From Pseudocitrobacter corydidari (lineage in GTDB: Bacteria; Pseudomonadota; Gammaproteobacteria; Enterobacterales; Enterobacteriaceae), in contig NZ_CP087880.1 of the NCBI RefSeq assembly GCF_021172065.1, forward strand, positions 1,464,583-1,528,582: a DNA stretch of 64,000 bases, given 5' to 3'. Positions within the stretch are counted from its first letter, which is position 1; each line of letters opens with the position of its first letter. A program made the translations under genes and the position numbers. Positions 19,901 through 29,700 of this stretch are shown piece by piece. The notes under the pieces were generated by a model that was not told the origin of the DNA, did no database searches, and was given only the letters and a program-made list of their open reading frames with translations.

Positions 19901-20884
19901 GGAGAGTCGCGCATACAGCGGCAGGATCTCCGTATGGCGCAGATCCCGTTTGCTGAGCGCATCGGCGGTATCGCGAATTTCACGCTCACCGCTCATAAAG
20001 ATCAGAATGTCGCCCGCACTTTCCCGCCCCAGTTCGTCTACAGCATCAAAAATGGCCTGCAACTGGTCACGTTCGGTGTCATCCGCCTCTTCGACAATCG
20101 GGCGATAGCGCACTTCCACCGGGTAGGTACGCCCTGAAACTTCGATAATCGGCGCATTATTAAAGTGGCGCGAGAAGCGTTCCGGGTCGATGGTCGCGGA
20201 AGTGATGATAATTTTGAGATCGGGGCGGCGCGGCAGCAGCTCTTTCAGGTAACCGAGCAAAAAGTCGATGTTCAGACTGCGTTCGTGCGCTTCATCGATA
20301 ATGATGGTGTCGTACTGCATCAGCAGGCGGTCCTGCTGGATTTCCGCCAGCAGAATACCGTCGGTCATCAGCTTAACCGTGGTGTTGTCGCTGACGTGAT
20401 CGCTAAAACGAACTTTATAACCGATGCAACCACCCGGCTCTGTTTTCAGCTCTTCCGCTATACGGTTCGCCACGGTACGCGCCGCCAGACGACGCGGCTG
20501 GGTATGGCCAATCAGCCCTTTGATTCCGCGCCCCAGCTCCATACAAATCTTCGGCAACTGGGTGGTTTTCCCGGAACCCGTTTCCCCGGCGACAATCACC
20601 ACCTGGTTGTCGCGCACCGCCTCAAGAATATCCTGTTTCTTCTGGCTAACCGGCAGGTTATCCGGATAGGTAATGTCCGGGCGTGCGGCTTCGCGCAGCA
20701 GGACTTTACCTGCTGCCTGTTCAATCTCTTTCGCCATTTCCTGGTAAATGGCCTGTTGTGCATCAGGATTTTTAACCTTCTTCACACCGTGCAGGCGACG
20801 GGCAAAGCGCTGTTTATCGCGCAGCGTTAATGCATCGAGCTGCTGATTCAACGTCGCGAAGGTGAGTTTTTGTTGTTCTGTCAT
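16982..20884 (-). CDS. hrpA: ATP-dependent RNA helicase HrpA
   Basis: This 1300-residue DEAH-box helicase has Walker A GETGSGKT (about residue 100), DEAH (about 197), SAT and QRKGRCGR motifs, then winged-helix, helix-bundle and OB domains and a long C-terminal extension, as in E. coli HrpA. In E. coli it processes fimbrial daa mRNA and has been linked to rescue of stalled ribosomes. The start at 20884 (MTEQQKLTF) gives exactly the K-12 length. An ATG five codons upstream at 20899 is the alternative; neither has a strong ribosome binding site. It is divergent from azoR. Confidence 0.96.
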   Translation of the reverse strand: MTEQQKLTFATLNQQLDALTLRDKQRFARRLHGVKKVKNPDAQQAIYQEMAKEIEQAAGKVLLREAARPDITYPDNLPVSQKKQDILEAVRDNQVVIVAGETGSGKTTQLPKICMELGRGIKGLIGHTQPRRLAARTVANRIAEELKTEPGGCIGYKVRFSDHVSDNTTVKLMTDGILLAEIQQDRLLMQYDTIIIDEAHERSLNIDFLLGYLKELLPRRPDLKIIITSATIDPERFSRHFNNAPIIEVSGRTYPVEVRYRPIVEEADDTERDQLQAIFDAVDELGRESAGDILIFMSGEREIRDTADALSKRDLRHTEILPLYARLSNSEQNRVFQSHSGRRIVLATNVAETSLTVPGIKYVIDPGTARISRYSFRTKVQRLPIEPVSQASANQRKGRCGRVSEGICIRLYSEDDFLSRPEFTDPEILRTNLASVILQMTALGLGDIAAFPFVEAPDKRNIQDGVRLLEELGAITTDEQQTAYKLTPLGRQLSQLPVDPRLARMVLEAQKHGCVREAMIITSALSIQDPRERPMDKQQASDEKHRRFHDKESDFLAFVNLWNYLGEQQKALSSNAFRRQCRTDFLNYLRVREWQDIYTQLRQVVKELGIPVNSEPAEYREIHIALLTGLLSHIGMKDADKQEFTGARNARFSIFPGSGLFKKPPKWTMVAELVETSRLWGRIAARIDPEWVEPVAQHLIKRSYSEPHWERAQGAVMATEKVTVYGLPIVAARKVNYSQIDPALCRELFIRHALVEGDWQTRHAFFRDNLKLRSEIEELEHKSRRRDILVDDETLFEFYDQRISHDVISARHFDNWWKKASRETPDLLNFEKSMLIKEGAEKVSKLDYPNFWHQGNLKLRLSYQFEPGADADGVTVHIPLPLLNQVEESGFEWQIPGLRRELIIALIKSLPKPVRRNFVPAPNYAEAFLGRATPLELPLLDSLERELRRMTGVTVDRDAWQWDQVPDHLKITFRVVDDKNKKLQEGRSLQALKDTLKGKVQETLSAVADDGIEQSGLHIWSFGNLPDHYEQKRGNYKVKAWPALVDERESVAIKLFDNPQEQQQAMWRGLRRLLLLNIPSPIKYLHEKLPNKAKLGLYFNPYGKVLDLIDDCISCGVDKLIDEAGGPVWTEEGFTKLHDKVRAELNETVVEIAKQVEQILTAVFNINKRLKGRVDMTMALGLSDIKAQMGGLVYRGFVTGNGFKRLGDTLRYLHAIEKRLEKLAIDPHRDRAQMLKVESVQQAWQQWLNKLPPARRDDDDVQEIRWMIEELRVSFFAQQLGTPYPISDKRVLQAMEQISA

Positions 20885-20939
20885 AGCGTTATCGGGCATC
20901 TGGGTGCCGGAAATGTTCTCGTCATACGTTCCCTCCAGA

Positions 20940-21728
<789 letters not shown>

Positions 21729-21738
21729 GATTTAAGAG

Positions 21739-21766
21739 GCCTCCCGCGAACCGGGAGGCTTTTTTA
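21739..21766 (+). terminator. Intrinsic terminator of azoR
   Basis: GCCTCCCG (21739-21746) and CGGGAGGC (21752-21759) form a stem followed by seven Ts. It overlaps the end of the convergent ydbC closely. Confidence 0.92.
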
Positions 21767-21767
21767 T

Positions 21768-22640
21768 TTAACCCGCATTTTTCGCAATGCTGTCCAGCGT
21801 TGCCAGCACGTCACCAGATAAACTCAATTCTCCCGCCGCCATATTTTCCCGCAGATGCCCCACTGAAGAAGTACCTGGAATCAACAGGATATTCGGCGAA
21901 CGTTGCAACAACCACGCCAGCGCCACCTGCATCGGCGTTGCGCCAAGGCTTGCGGCAACGTCAGAAAGCGTTGACGATTGCAGCGGCGTAAAACCACCGA
22001 GCGGGAAGAACGGTACGTATGCGATACCGTCATGCGCCAGCGCATCAATCAACGCGTCGTCGGCACGGTGCGCGATGTTGTACTCGTTCTGCACGCAGAC
22101 AATTTCCGCAATTTTACGCGCTTCAGCGACCTGCGTCGGTGTAACGTTGCTCAGGCCGATATGCTTCACCAGCCCCTGCTGTTGCAGTTCGGCCAGTACG
22201 GTAAAGTTAGCTTCAATCGACCCTTCTGCCGGGCCGTGACCGTCGCCGAGCATCACGCGCAGGTTAACCACATCCAGCACGTCCAGGCCGAGGTTACGCA
22301 GGTTATCGTGTACTGCCTGCTTGAGTTCTTCAGGCGAAAACGCCGGAAGCCATGAAGCGTCTTTCCCGCGACGCGCGCCAATTTTGGTGACTATCGTCAG
22401 GTCATCCGGATACGGATGCAGGGCTTCGCGGATAATCTGGTTTGTCACGTGTGGGCCATAAAAGTCACTGGTGTCGATATGATTCACACCCAGCGCCAGC
22501 GCTTCACGCAATACCGTAATAGCAACATGGCGATCTTTTGGCGGCCCAAAAACGCCGGGGCCAGCCAACTGCATCGCACCATAACCCAGTCGTTTTACCG
22601 ATTTTGTACCGAGAGTAAACGTACCACTGTTGTTGCTCAT
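21768..22640 (-). CDS. ydbC: YdbC, aldo/keto reductase (pyridoxal reductase-like)
   Basis: This 290-residue TIM-barrel NADPH oxidoreductase closely follows E. coli YdbC, a predicted or reported pyridoxal reductase. The aldo/keto reductase catalytic tetrad can be placed at Asp (HIDTSDFYG), Tyr (DFYGPHV), Lys (TIVTKIGAR) and an equivalent of the active-site His region. The C-terminal cofactor signature (IPGTSSVGHL) is present. It is transcribed alone, and its stop codon lies two bases from the azoR terminator. Confidence 0.93.
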   Translation of the reverse strand: MSNNSGTFTLGTKSVKRLGYGAMQLAGPGVFGPPKDRHVAITVLREALALGVNHIDTSDFYGPHVTNQIIREALHPYPDDLTIVTKIGARRGKDASWLPAFSPEELKQAVHDNLRNLGLDVLDVVNLRVMLGDGHGPAEGSIEANFTVLAELQQQGLVKHIGLSNVTPTQVAEARKIAEIVCVQNEYNIAHRADDALIDALAHDGIAYVPFFPLGGFTPLQSSTLSDVAASLGATPMQVALAWLLQRSPNILLIPGTSSVGHLRENMAAGELSLSGDVLATLDSIAKNAG

Positions 22641-22730
22641 AACACCCTGTCCTGTTTAAGGCAGATTAAGAGCCCACAGTATAGAAATGAACGCGCGGGG
22701 AGGAAATGTGTAATAAATGCGAATGTGTAA

Positions 22731-22764
22731 AAAAAAGCCGGATGAGTACAACATCTCATCCGGC
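22731..22764 (-). terminator. Intrinsic terminator of ydbA
   Basis: On the minus strand GCCGGATGAG and CTCATCCGGC form a 10-bp stem followed by six or more Ts (22731-22736). It lies about 100 bases after the ydbA stop, beyond a REP element. Confidence 0.75.
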
Positions 22765-22776
22765 ACACGCATTACT

Positions 22777-22858
22777 GCCCGGTGGCGCTGCGCTTACCTG
22801 GCCTACGGGCAATATACCTGTAGGCCAGGTAAGGTGCTCGCACCGCCATCTGGCGCAA
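22777..22858. repeat. REP/BIME element downstream of ydbA
   Basis: The stretch contains inverted GTAGGCCAGGTAAG and CTTACCTGGCCTAC arms inside outer GCCCGGTGGCG and CGCCATCTGGC arms, the typical paired REP form of enterobacteria. Confidence 0.75.
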
Positions 22859-22864
22859 CAAACA

Positions 22865-25800
22865 TCAGAACGTTTTCTTGAAGTTCAGCATCACGCCTTT
22901 ATCGCTGATACCATCCTCTTTCCAGTGGTAGGCATCCAGGTTAAGCGAACTTTCTTTGCTGCTGTACTTCACGCCGACGCTTGCCAGGCTGTTGATGCCG
23001 CCGCCCTTCTGCCCGTCATCAACGTTGAAATGCTGGCTGCCTGCGCCTGCCAGGCTTGCCGTGCGCTGGCTCTTCGTGTAGCTCAGGTTTGGCCCGCCTT
23101 CCAGCGTCGCGTTGGCACTCCAGCCGTCTTTGCCTGCGTAGTCCAGTTTCAGCCCGACGATGCTGTCCACCGCCGTTTCGCTGCCGCTGTTCATGCTCAG
23201 GTTGAAGTCTCCTGCATTCCGTTCCTGATAACCGCCCTCCAGCGTGTGACGCAGTTTTACACCGGCATACGGGGTAATTTTCAGGCCTTCGCGCGGTTCA
23301 AAGGTTTTTGCCCCTTCGCTGCGAAACTCCAGGTACTGCTGTTTCACGTTGGTATCCGCCGTTTTGCTGACGTCGCCGTAAGCCACCGAGCGGCTGCTGT
23401 CGAGGTTATGCACATCATAACGCAGCGCGTTGTTCCAGCGCATACCGTTGTCGAAGGACATCTGGTGCTTCAGACCAAAGAACTGGCTGTAGCCGCCGGT
23501 TACGCCATTGTCGCCCGCCTTCTGCGCACCGTCGCCATCCAGACGCGCGATACCGTACTCCAGACTCATGCTCTGGCTTTCGCTCATGTGCACGGTTTTA
23601 CGCAACGCCAACATGTCATACTCGGTGTTATTTCCGAGTTCCGCACGCGGATCGCCTTTCGCCACCACGTTAAAGGACAGACCGTTCCCCACCTTCGGCG
23701 CGGCATCCGCCAGCATGCTAAAGCGGTTGCTTAAAACGCGCGCTTCGCGGAATACCGTGGTCGCCTGGCTACCGCTGACCTGTTTCAGGGCACTGTTCAG
23801 TTCGGCAGTCGTGCCGACGTTCAGGCTGGTAAACAGCTCGTTGTTGGTGTAAGACGCATCCAGTGCTTTAGCGATGTCATTCACCGAGGCATCTGTTGCC
23901 ACATCGGTGTAGGCATTTTTGCTCATGGTGACGTCAACGTTACCGCTGCCATCGGTGCTGCCTTTGGCAGTCCATACCACGGACGTTGAGGTGATGGCGT
24001 CAGCGTCGGTCAGGTTGCTGCCCTCCACCACGTTATCAAAACTAACGGTGGTGTCTGCCGTACCGGCGGTAAACCCAGTGTTGATCCCCACGCCGTTCAT
24101 GCTGGCATTGTTGACCATGAGCTTACCGGCGCTGCCATCGGCACTGGTTCCCACCACGTAACCGTTGAGATTGTTCATGCCGTCGTCACTGCTCACGGAC
24201 GATGACGAGCTACCGCCGCTATAAGGCGTAATCGTCGGCTCATCCGGCGCAGTGAAGTCCACATAGTGCGCTTCTGTGCCGTCGCCGCCTTCGCCGTTGC
24301 CTTCTGCCGAGATACCACTTTGTTTGAAGATACCGGAACCCGTCACGCTGTCGTCGATATACACGATACCGTTGTTTACGATATGTCCAGCGCTGCCTAA
24401 CTGGCTGAATGCAAAAGAATCACTGGCGTAAATATTGATGGTGCCATTATTTTCAATGACCGCATCCGCCTTCGCGTTGCTTTCGAGTTGCATCCCTACC
24501 ATGCCAGTCTCAGAGGTGCCTTCTGTGCCGACGTTAATGATATTGTTGTTGACCATTTTCGCACTGCCATGCGCCGACATCGCCACATTACCAGTGTTGT
24601 CAATATTAATAGTACCGTCGTTCACCACCAGCGTGTTAGCGTTCACGTTCAAGGCAGTCTTGATTTGACCGTTGATTACGCCCGTCTCACCGTTATAAAG
24701 GGTGTGTGGATTGCCAGCGGCCATAATATTAGCGTCACTGTTAACCGTGCCCCAGTTATTAAATGAACCCGCCCACAATTGACCGTCATCAATTGTTGCT
24801 ACACCGCCTTGCAGGTTGTTGAATACACCCTTTTTATCCACGGTGACATGATTGACCGTTCCGGCGTTATTGAACGTTGATGCAGCAGTAAAAAACACCT
24901 TATCTACCGTTCCACCTGCCTGGTTGTTCATGACGGCAGACACCGATGAGCCTTTCCAGTTGCTCACCGTTCCGGTGTTATAAACAGAGCTGGCCCACTG
25001 TTCGATACTACTAATAGTGCCAGCATTGTTGATGACCGAACTCGCAACTGTCGTAACTACCTGGCCTGTGACTGTGCCTTCATTATTAAAGACGCCGCCA
25101 TCAACAGAAACGGATTGAGTTATTCCCTGGTTGATATATTCACCGTCGATGGCGATAACCACCTTGTTGATATTACCCGTGATTTCGTTGGTCAGGTTGC
25201 CATTATGAGCAACCGTAATGGCTCCGCCCGTCACCGTTCCTGCGTTGGTGATATAAATATCGCTCTCTGCCAGGGGGTTGGTTACCCCTCCGCTTGTGGG
25301 TAAATCCAGCGTTTCGCCTTCAGCGGTAATAACGTTGCCATTATCCCATCCCCGGCTGATGGCACTGTCGGTTGGGTTATAGCTCGCACTGTCCTGACAA
25401 ATACCGAACGTGCAGATAGTGCCGTAGTTAACAATAACGCCGGAACCGTCATTGTAAAATGCCTGACCAATTTCGGCATTAATATTAATAACGCCAGTCT
25501 GATCATTAATTGCGGTTCCGCCATTGTAAACCGCCATGCCGACGAGTTTATTCGCGCCAATCGTGCTGTCATAGTTATCATTTTTTTCCAGGTTGATAGT
25601 CCCCTGGTTAATGACCGTATTGCCATGACCATTAGCGAACATTCCCGCGCCTGCATTATAAATAGTAATGACACCGCTTTCTTTATTAATCGCGGTCGCG
25701 TTAACTCCGGCCCCATTAAAATCATCTGTACCCACCCACATAGCAGCGGCATAATCTCCGGCTCTATTTCCATGTATATCGCTGCGTAATTGCGTTGTAT

Positions 25801-28800
25801 CATTAGCATCAACCCATAACGCATCGATAGAGATATTGCCTGCATTCTCAGCCGTCGAGTTGTCTATTGCCGTCATGCCAATGTTCCCTCGACCATACAT
25901 ATCAATCACGCCACTCTCACCATTGAGTGCATAACTGTTATGGTAGGCTTCGAGAGCAATCATACTCTCCGTTTGATTATTCGGAATATCACTGCCAGTA
26001 GCACCCACGGAGTTTCGCATATTCACCACGCTATACTGCTCCATAACTTTTGCTGTGATGAATCCATTATTTGTAACCGTAGCGCCTCCTTGCGCCATTA
26101 GTGCTACCCCACCCGGTTCCGGGACTGGATTTGTCGGTGTCGAATAATCATACTGAAGTAATGCGATGCTGCCGCTGTTAACCGCCGAACTGTTTTCATC
26201 GTTGACATTAATAAATTTAATATTCGCTACATCGACATCCCCTTCATTGATGACCTGGGAACCGGAAGACGCATTTATTATCGCAGGAGTCGCATCAAAA
26301 TAGTGTTCGAATATATTGACATCCTTCGTTGAAAAAGAGGCATCATCGCCTATCTTCAACATTGCACCATCATTCAACTGGATAATACTGGAGTAACCTA
26401 CCGGGAAATCACCGCCTATTACCGAGTCACCATTCAGGTATACGGATGAGTTGCCATCAACCTTAATAAGAGGAGTGGAGCCGCTTCCCTTACGTGCGGA
26501 GGCAATATCCTCTCCGTTGGTTAAGGTATTTGCCTCTCCCCTGAATTGCACGCCACCATTAAGTGCTACCGTATTACCATCACCCGTGATCACCAGTCCG
26601 GAGATGTTTTCCTGGCTACCGTCAAAACGTGCATAGGTACGATTCGTGGTTTCGCTATCCACGACCATCGTTAACTGACCATCCAGTGTAATATCATTAT
26701 TATCACCGCTGACATTAACGCCAACGGATGGGTCGTAAAAATATTCTGCCGCATTATCAGCCAACTGGTTTTTATCGACCAGTATATTGCCTGCGATATC
26801 GATGGTATTCCCGTTCCCGGCGACATTGACCCCTGTCGCATCCTGTCCGGTGACGTTCAGCTCATAGGTGGCCAGCGTCATAGTGTTATTATTGCCAACC
26901 ACATCCAGACCTGTGGAGAAATCACCCACATACATACCACCCGCAAGTGAGATATCGCCAGCGTCGCCAATAACCTGAACTCCCGTCCCTGCATTGCTGG
27001 CAGAAATATCACCCACGTTCATAAACGTGGCGTTATCCCCCGCAATCTTCACACCTGTGGCATTCTCTTCCGCATTGCCATTGCTGGCGGAAATATCACC
27101 CATATTGATAAATGTGGTGTCATTACCCTGCAACTCAATGCCAATGGATTTCTCATCCACGACGGTTATATTGCCTTTATTGCTGATAATGGTGCCATCT
27201 CCATCAACAATAATTCCACGTGCGCCACCGCTTACATAAAGATCGCCTGATTGTTTAACCAGTGCATCGTTACCGGTAATTTTCGATCCCGTCGAATGTT
27301 CTCCGTCGACGGTCATGACACCTTTATTACTTACTACCGCGTTGTCGCCATTAATCTCGCTGCCGGTCCCACCATTGGTAAACGTCGAGTCACCCGCGGT
27401 ATTCAATGTCGCGCGATCGCCATTGATAATAACCGCCGTCCCGCCATCAACTTCCGTTTCACCATTATTATTGATGGTGATATCGTCGCCGGTCAGGATA
27501 CCGACCACTGAACCTTCGCCAATTGCGGTGGTTTTACCGTCGTTATTAAGGGTTATATCGTGACCGTCAACAACCATCACCGTGCCACCATTCAGCGCGG
27601 TATTTCCACCCTTATCGGTGATGGTGGCATCGTTAACCTGAAAATGGTCCCCTGTAGTTCCGTCAGCAACTGTACCCGCCTCTTTGACAATATGGATTTT
27701 GCCATCGTCATCATAACGCCAGGTGATCCCGCCCGCCGTATTGACGCCGTCAAAGCTGACAGTGTTGGCCGCCTCGTCAACGGACCAGTTTTTTACGATC
27801 GTCGTTTTGCCATTTGGCCCGGTAAGCGTGTAACTGCCATCTTCATTTTTAGCGTACGTGAAGGTGGTATTACGAATTTCTACGGTCTTCGCATCCTGAT
27901 CCCAGGTGACATTATTTTTATAAACGACAGGATCGTGTTTGACTGGGGTGTCATCACCATCGTCGTCCGGGGTATCGTCACCGCCGTCGTCCGGCGTGTC
28001 ATCGCCGCCATCATCCGGCGTATCATCACCGCCATCATCCGGCGTGTCATCGCCGCCATCATCCGGCGTATCATCACCGCCATCATCCGGCGTATCATCA
28101 CCACTGTCGTCCGGCGTATCATCGCCGCTGTCGTCCGGCGTATCGTCACCGCCGTCGTCTGGTGTATCGTCGCCTCCATCGTCTGGTGTGTCGTCACCGC
28201 CGTCATCCGGCGTGTCATCGCCGCCGTCGTCTGGTGTATCGTCGCCTCCATCGTCTGGCGTATCGTCACCGCCATCGTCTGGCGTATCGTCACCGCCGTC
28301 ATCCGGCGTGTCATCGCCGCCATCGTCTGGCGTATCGTCACCGCCGTCATCCGGCGTGTCATCGCCGCCATCGTCTGGCGTATCGTCACCGCCGCCATCC
28401 GGCGTGTCATCGCCGCCATCGTCTGGAATATCATCACCACCATCATCCGGCGTATTGTCGCCGCCGTCGTCTGGTGTGTCGTCGCCACCATCATCCGGCG
28501 TATCGTCGCCACCGTCGTCTGGTGTGTCATCACCGCCATCATCCGGCGTATCATCGCCACCGTCGTCTGGTGTGTCGTCACCACCGTCGTTCGGCGTGTC
28601 GTCGCCGCCGTCGTCTGGTGTGTCATCACCGCCATCATCCGGCGTATTGTCGCCGCCATCATCTGGCGTGTCATCGCCGCCGTCATCCGGCGTGTTGTCG
28701 CCGCCATCATCTGGCGTGTCATCGCCGCCGTCATCCGGTGTGTTGTCGCCACCGTCATCCGGTGTATTGTCGCCACCGTCGTCTGGCGTGTCATCGCCGC

Positions 28801-29317
28801 CGTCGTCTGGTGTGTTGTCGCCGCCGTCATCCGGCGTATTGTCGCCGCCGTCGTCTGGCGTGTCGTCACCGCCATCATCCGGCGTATCGTCGCCACCATC
28901 GTCTGGTGTATCATCGCCACCGTCGTTTGGCCCCACGGGAGTGAGCGAGCCGTCATCGCTGGGTGGCACGGGTGGATTGTCGTTATCGTCTGGCGGTGTA
29001 GGTTGAGGTGAAGAAGAAGAGTGAGAGTGGTCGCCGTCGTGGTCCGTTAACTCAATTGCAGCGAGAGTGGTAAGCAGCGCGGTCGCACCGACAGCAAGCC
29101 AGGGATAAAGTTTATGATTTGAGGGTGTTGCAGCAACACATTCTGGTGGGAGTTTTTTTAATTCTTGCTGGCTCAGTTTACCAGGATCTGTCGGGCAGGT
29201 TACGCGTGAACTTTTACGTTCTCCTGAAACACCATCCGTTTCTATCGTATCCGCAGCCCAACCCTGCCCGCTTAACGCTAAAGCAATGCAAGCCGACAGT
29301 AATGTTTTCTTTTGCAT
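22865..29317 (-). CDS. ydbA: Giant autotransporter adhesin-like protein YdbA (intact)
   Basis: This 2150-residue protein has a signal peptide (cleavage near residue 22), then an unusual second hydrophobic segment (PWLAVGATALLTTLAAIEL, about residues 72-90), then about 40 tandem DDTPDDGG octapeptides (about 129-455). A very long Asn/Gly/Asp-rich passenger of beta-helix type follows, and then a C-terminal autotransporter barrel (about 1880-2150) ending in Phe. In K-12 ydbA is broken by insertion sequences; here it is continuous. Type V secretion would expose the passenger on the cell surface; a function in adhesion or biofilm is inferred only. The start ATG at 29315-29317 has a GAGGGA-like site just upstream. 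Confidence 0.92.
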   Translation of the reverse strand: MQKKTLLSACIALALSGQGWAADTIETDGVSGERKSSRVTCPTDPGKLSQQELKKLPPECVAATPSNHKLYPWLAVGATALLTTLAAIELTDHDGDHSHSSSSPQPTPPDDNDNPPVPPSDDGSLTPVGPNDGGDDTPDDGGDDTPDDGGDDTPDDGGDNTPDDGGDNTPDDGGDDTPDDGGDNTPDDGGDNTPDDGGDDTPDDGGDNTPDDGGDDTPDDGGDNTPDDGGDDTPDDGGDDTPNDGGDDTPDDGGDDTPDDGGDDTPDDGGDDTPDDGGDDTPDDGGDNTPDDGGDDIPDDGGDDTPDGGGDDTPDDGGDDTPDDGGDDTPDDGGDDTPDDGGDDTPDDGGDDTPDDGGDDTPDDGGDDTPDDGGDDTPDDGGDDTPDDGGDDTPDDSGDDTPDDSGDDTPDDGGDDTPDDGGDDTPDDGGDDTPDDGGDDTPDDGGDDTPDDDGDDTPVKHDPVVYKNNVTWDQDAKTVEIRNTTFTYAKNEDGSYTLTGPNGKTTIVKNWSVDEAANTVSFDGVNTAGGITWRYDDDGKIHIVKEAGTVADGTTGDHFQVNDATITDKGGNTALNGGTVMVVDGHDITLNNDGKTTAIGEGSVVGILTGDDITINNNGETEVDGGTAVIINGDRATLNTAGDSTFTNGGTGSEINGDNAVVSNKGVMTVDGEHSTGSKITGNDALVKQSGDLYVSGGARGIIVDGDGTIISNKGNITVVDEKSIGIELQGNDTTFINMGDISASNGNAEENATGVKIAGDNATFMNVGDISASNAGTGVQVIGDAGDISLAGGMYVGDFSTGLDVVGNNNTMTLATYELNVTGQDATGVNVAGNGNTIDIAGNILVDKNQLADNAAEYFYDPSVGVNVSGDNNDITLDGQLTMVVDSETTNRTYARFDGSQENISGLVITGDGNTVALNGGVQFRGEANTLTNGEDIASARKGSGSTPLIKVDGNSSVYLNGDSVIGGDFPVGYSSIIQLNDGAMLKIGDDASFSTKDVNIFEHYFDATPAIINASSGSQVINEGDVDVANIKFINVNDENSSAVNSGSIALLQYDYSTPTNPVPEPGGVALMAQGGATVTNNGFITAKVMEQYSVVNMRNSVGATGSDIPNNQTESMIALEAYHNSYALNGESGVIDMYGRGNIGMTAIDNSTAENAGNISIDALWVDANDTTQLRSDIHGNRAGDYAAAMWVGTDDFNGAGVNATAINKESGVITIYNAGAGMFANGHGNTVINQGTINLEKNDNYDSTIGANKLVGMAVYNGGTAINDQTGVININAEIGQAFYNDGSGVIVNYGTICTFGICQDSASYNPTDSAISRGWDNGNVITAEGETLDLPTSGGVTNPLAESDIYITNAGTVTGGAITVAHNGNLTNEITGNINKVVIAIDGEYINQGITQSVSVDGGVFNNEGTVTGQVVTTVASSVINNAGTISSIEQWASSVYNTGTVSNWKGSSVSAVMNNQAGGTVDKVFFTAASTFNNAGTVNHVTVDKKGVFNNLQGGVATIDDGQLWAGSFNNWGTVNSDANIMAAGNPHTLYNGETGVINGQIKTALNVNANTLVVNDGTINIDNTGNVAMSAHGSAKMVNNNIINVGTEGTSETGMVGMQLESNAKADAVIENNGTINIYASDSFAFSQLGSAGHIVNNGIVYIDDSVTGSGIFKQSGISAEGNGEGGDGTEAHYVDFTAPDEPTITPYSGGSSSSSVSSDDGMNNLNGYVVGTSADGSAGKLMVNNASMNGVGINTGFTAGTADTTVSFDNVVEGSNLTDADAITSTSVVWTAKGSTDGSGNVDVTMSKNAYTDVATDASVNDIAKALDASYTNNELFTSLNVGTTAELNSALKQVSGSQATTVFREARVLSNRFSMLADAAPKVGNGLSFNVVAKGDPRAELGNNTEYDMLALRKTVHMSESQSMSLEYGIARLDGDGAQKAGDNGVTGGYSQFFGLKHQMSFDNGMRWNNALRYDVHNLDSSRSVAYGDVSKTADTNVKQQYLEFRSEGAKTFEPREGLKITPYAGVKLRHTLEGGYQERNAGDFNLSMNSGSETAVDSIVGLKLDYAGKDGWSANATLEGGPNLSYTKSQRTASLAGAGSQHFNVDDGQKGGGINSLASVGVKYSSKESSLNLDAYHWKEDGISDKGVMLNFKKTF
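27950..28935. repeat. 24-bp tandem repeat encoding DDTPDDGG
   Basis: About 40 degenerate 24-base units run in tandem inside ydbA. Variants in the protein include DNTP, DDIP, PNDG, PDGG and DDSG. Because the unit is a multiple of three and stop-free, several other frames on both strands are also open across it (for example 27560-29011 plus and 27880-28956 minus). I treat those as by-products. Unit copy number is expected to vary by slippage or recombination without shifting the frame. Confidence 0.95.
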
Positions 29318-29665
29318 GAGAAATCCCTCTCAACGTAATAACTTAAATAATTTAGAAGACCAATAAAAACAGTGAATTAAAAAATGATCACAATAAGGTC
29401 ATGATTAAATATCTCTTTTTAGGGATTCTATTTGTCAATACAAAACAATTCAACTTAAAGGGACTTTAAGTAAAACTTAACAAATAAACTCGATGAATTA
29501 TTGCCAATATTATTTGTGACGTAATTCATTAATGCATGTTGTATTCCACCAAAAACATACAAAAAAATCATTCACCTTAAAACAAAAATAAGTTCCTCCG
29601 CCTTGCATATATTCTTGCAACAAATAAATATCTTCTAACTACAACTACAGTTAACGCGTCCCAAT
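29318..29665. other. AT-rich ydbA upstream region without a gene
   Basis: The 348 bases are strongly AT-rich and hold no supported coding frame. They carry the ydbA ribosome binding site and presumably its promoter. AT-rich runs of this kind upstream of surface-protein genes are common H-NS targets. Confidence 0.5.
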
Positions 29666-29698
29666 AAAAAAGGCAGAAATTTTATTTCTGCCTTTTTT
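29666..29698. terminator. Bidirectional terminator after paaY
   Basis: GGCAGAAA and TTTCTGCC (29685-29692) form a stem flanked by six As on the left and six Ts on the right, so it can stop transcription in either direction. It ends the minus-strand paa transcript. Confidence 0.9.
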
Positions 29699-29700
29699 AC

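Noticed and set aside
27950..28935. CRISPR-like array of short repeats
   Set aside because: The repeats are directly adjacent without spacers and are in frame with the ydbA coding sequence.
27560..29011. Long open frame on the plus strand of 483 codons, and two others (27939-29006 plus, 27880-28956 minus)
   Set aside because: They exist only because the 24-bp repeat inside ydbA is stop-free in several frames; their products are low-complexity and have no start signals.
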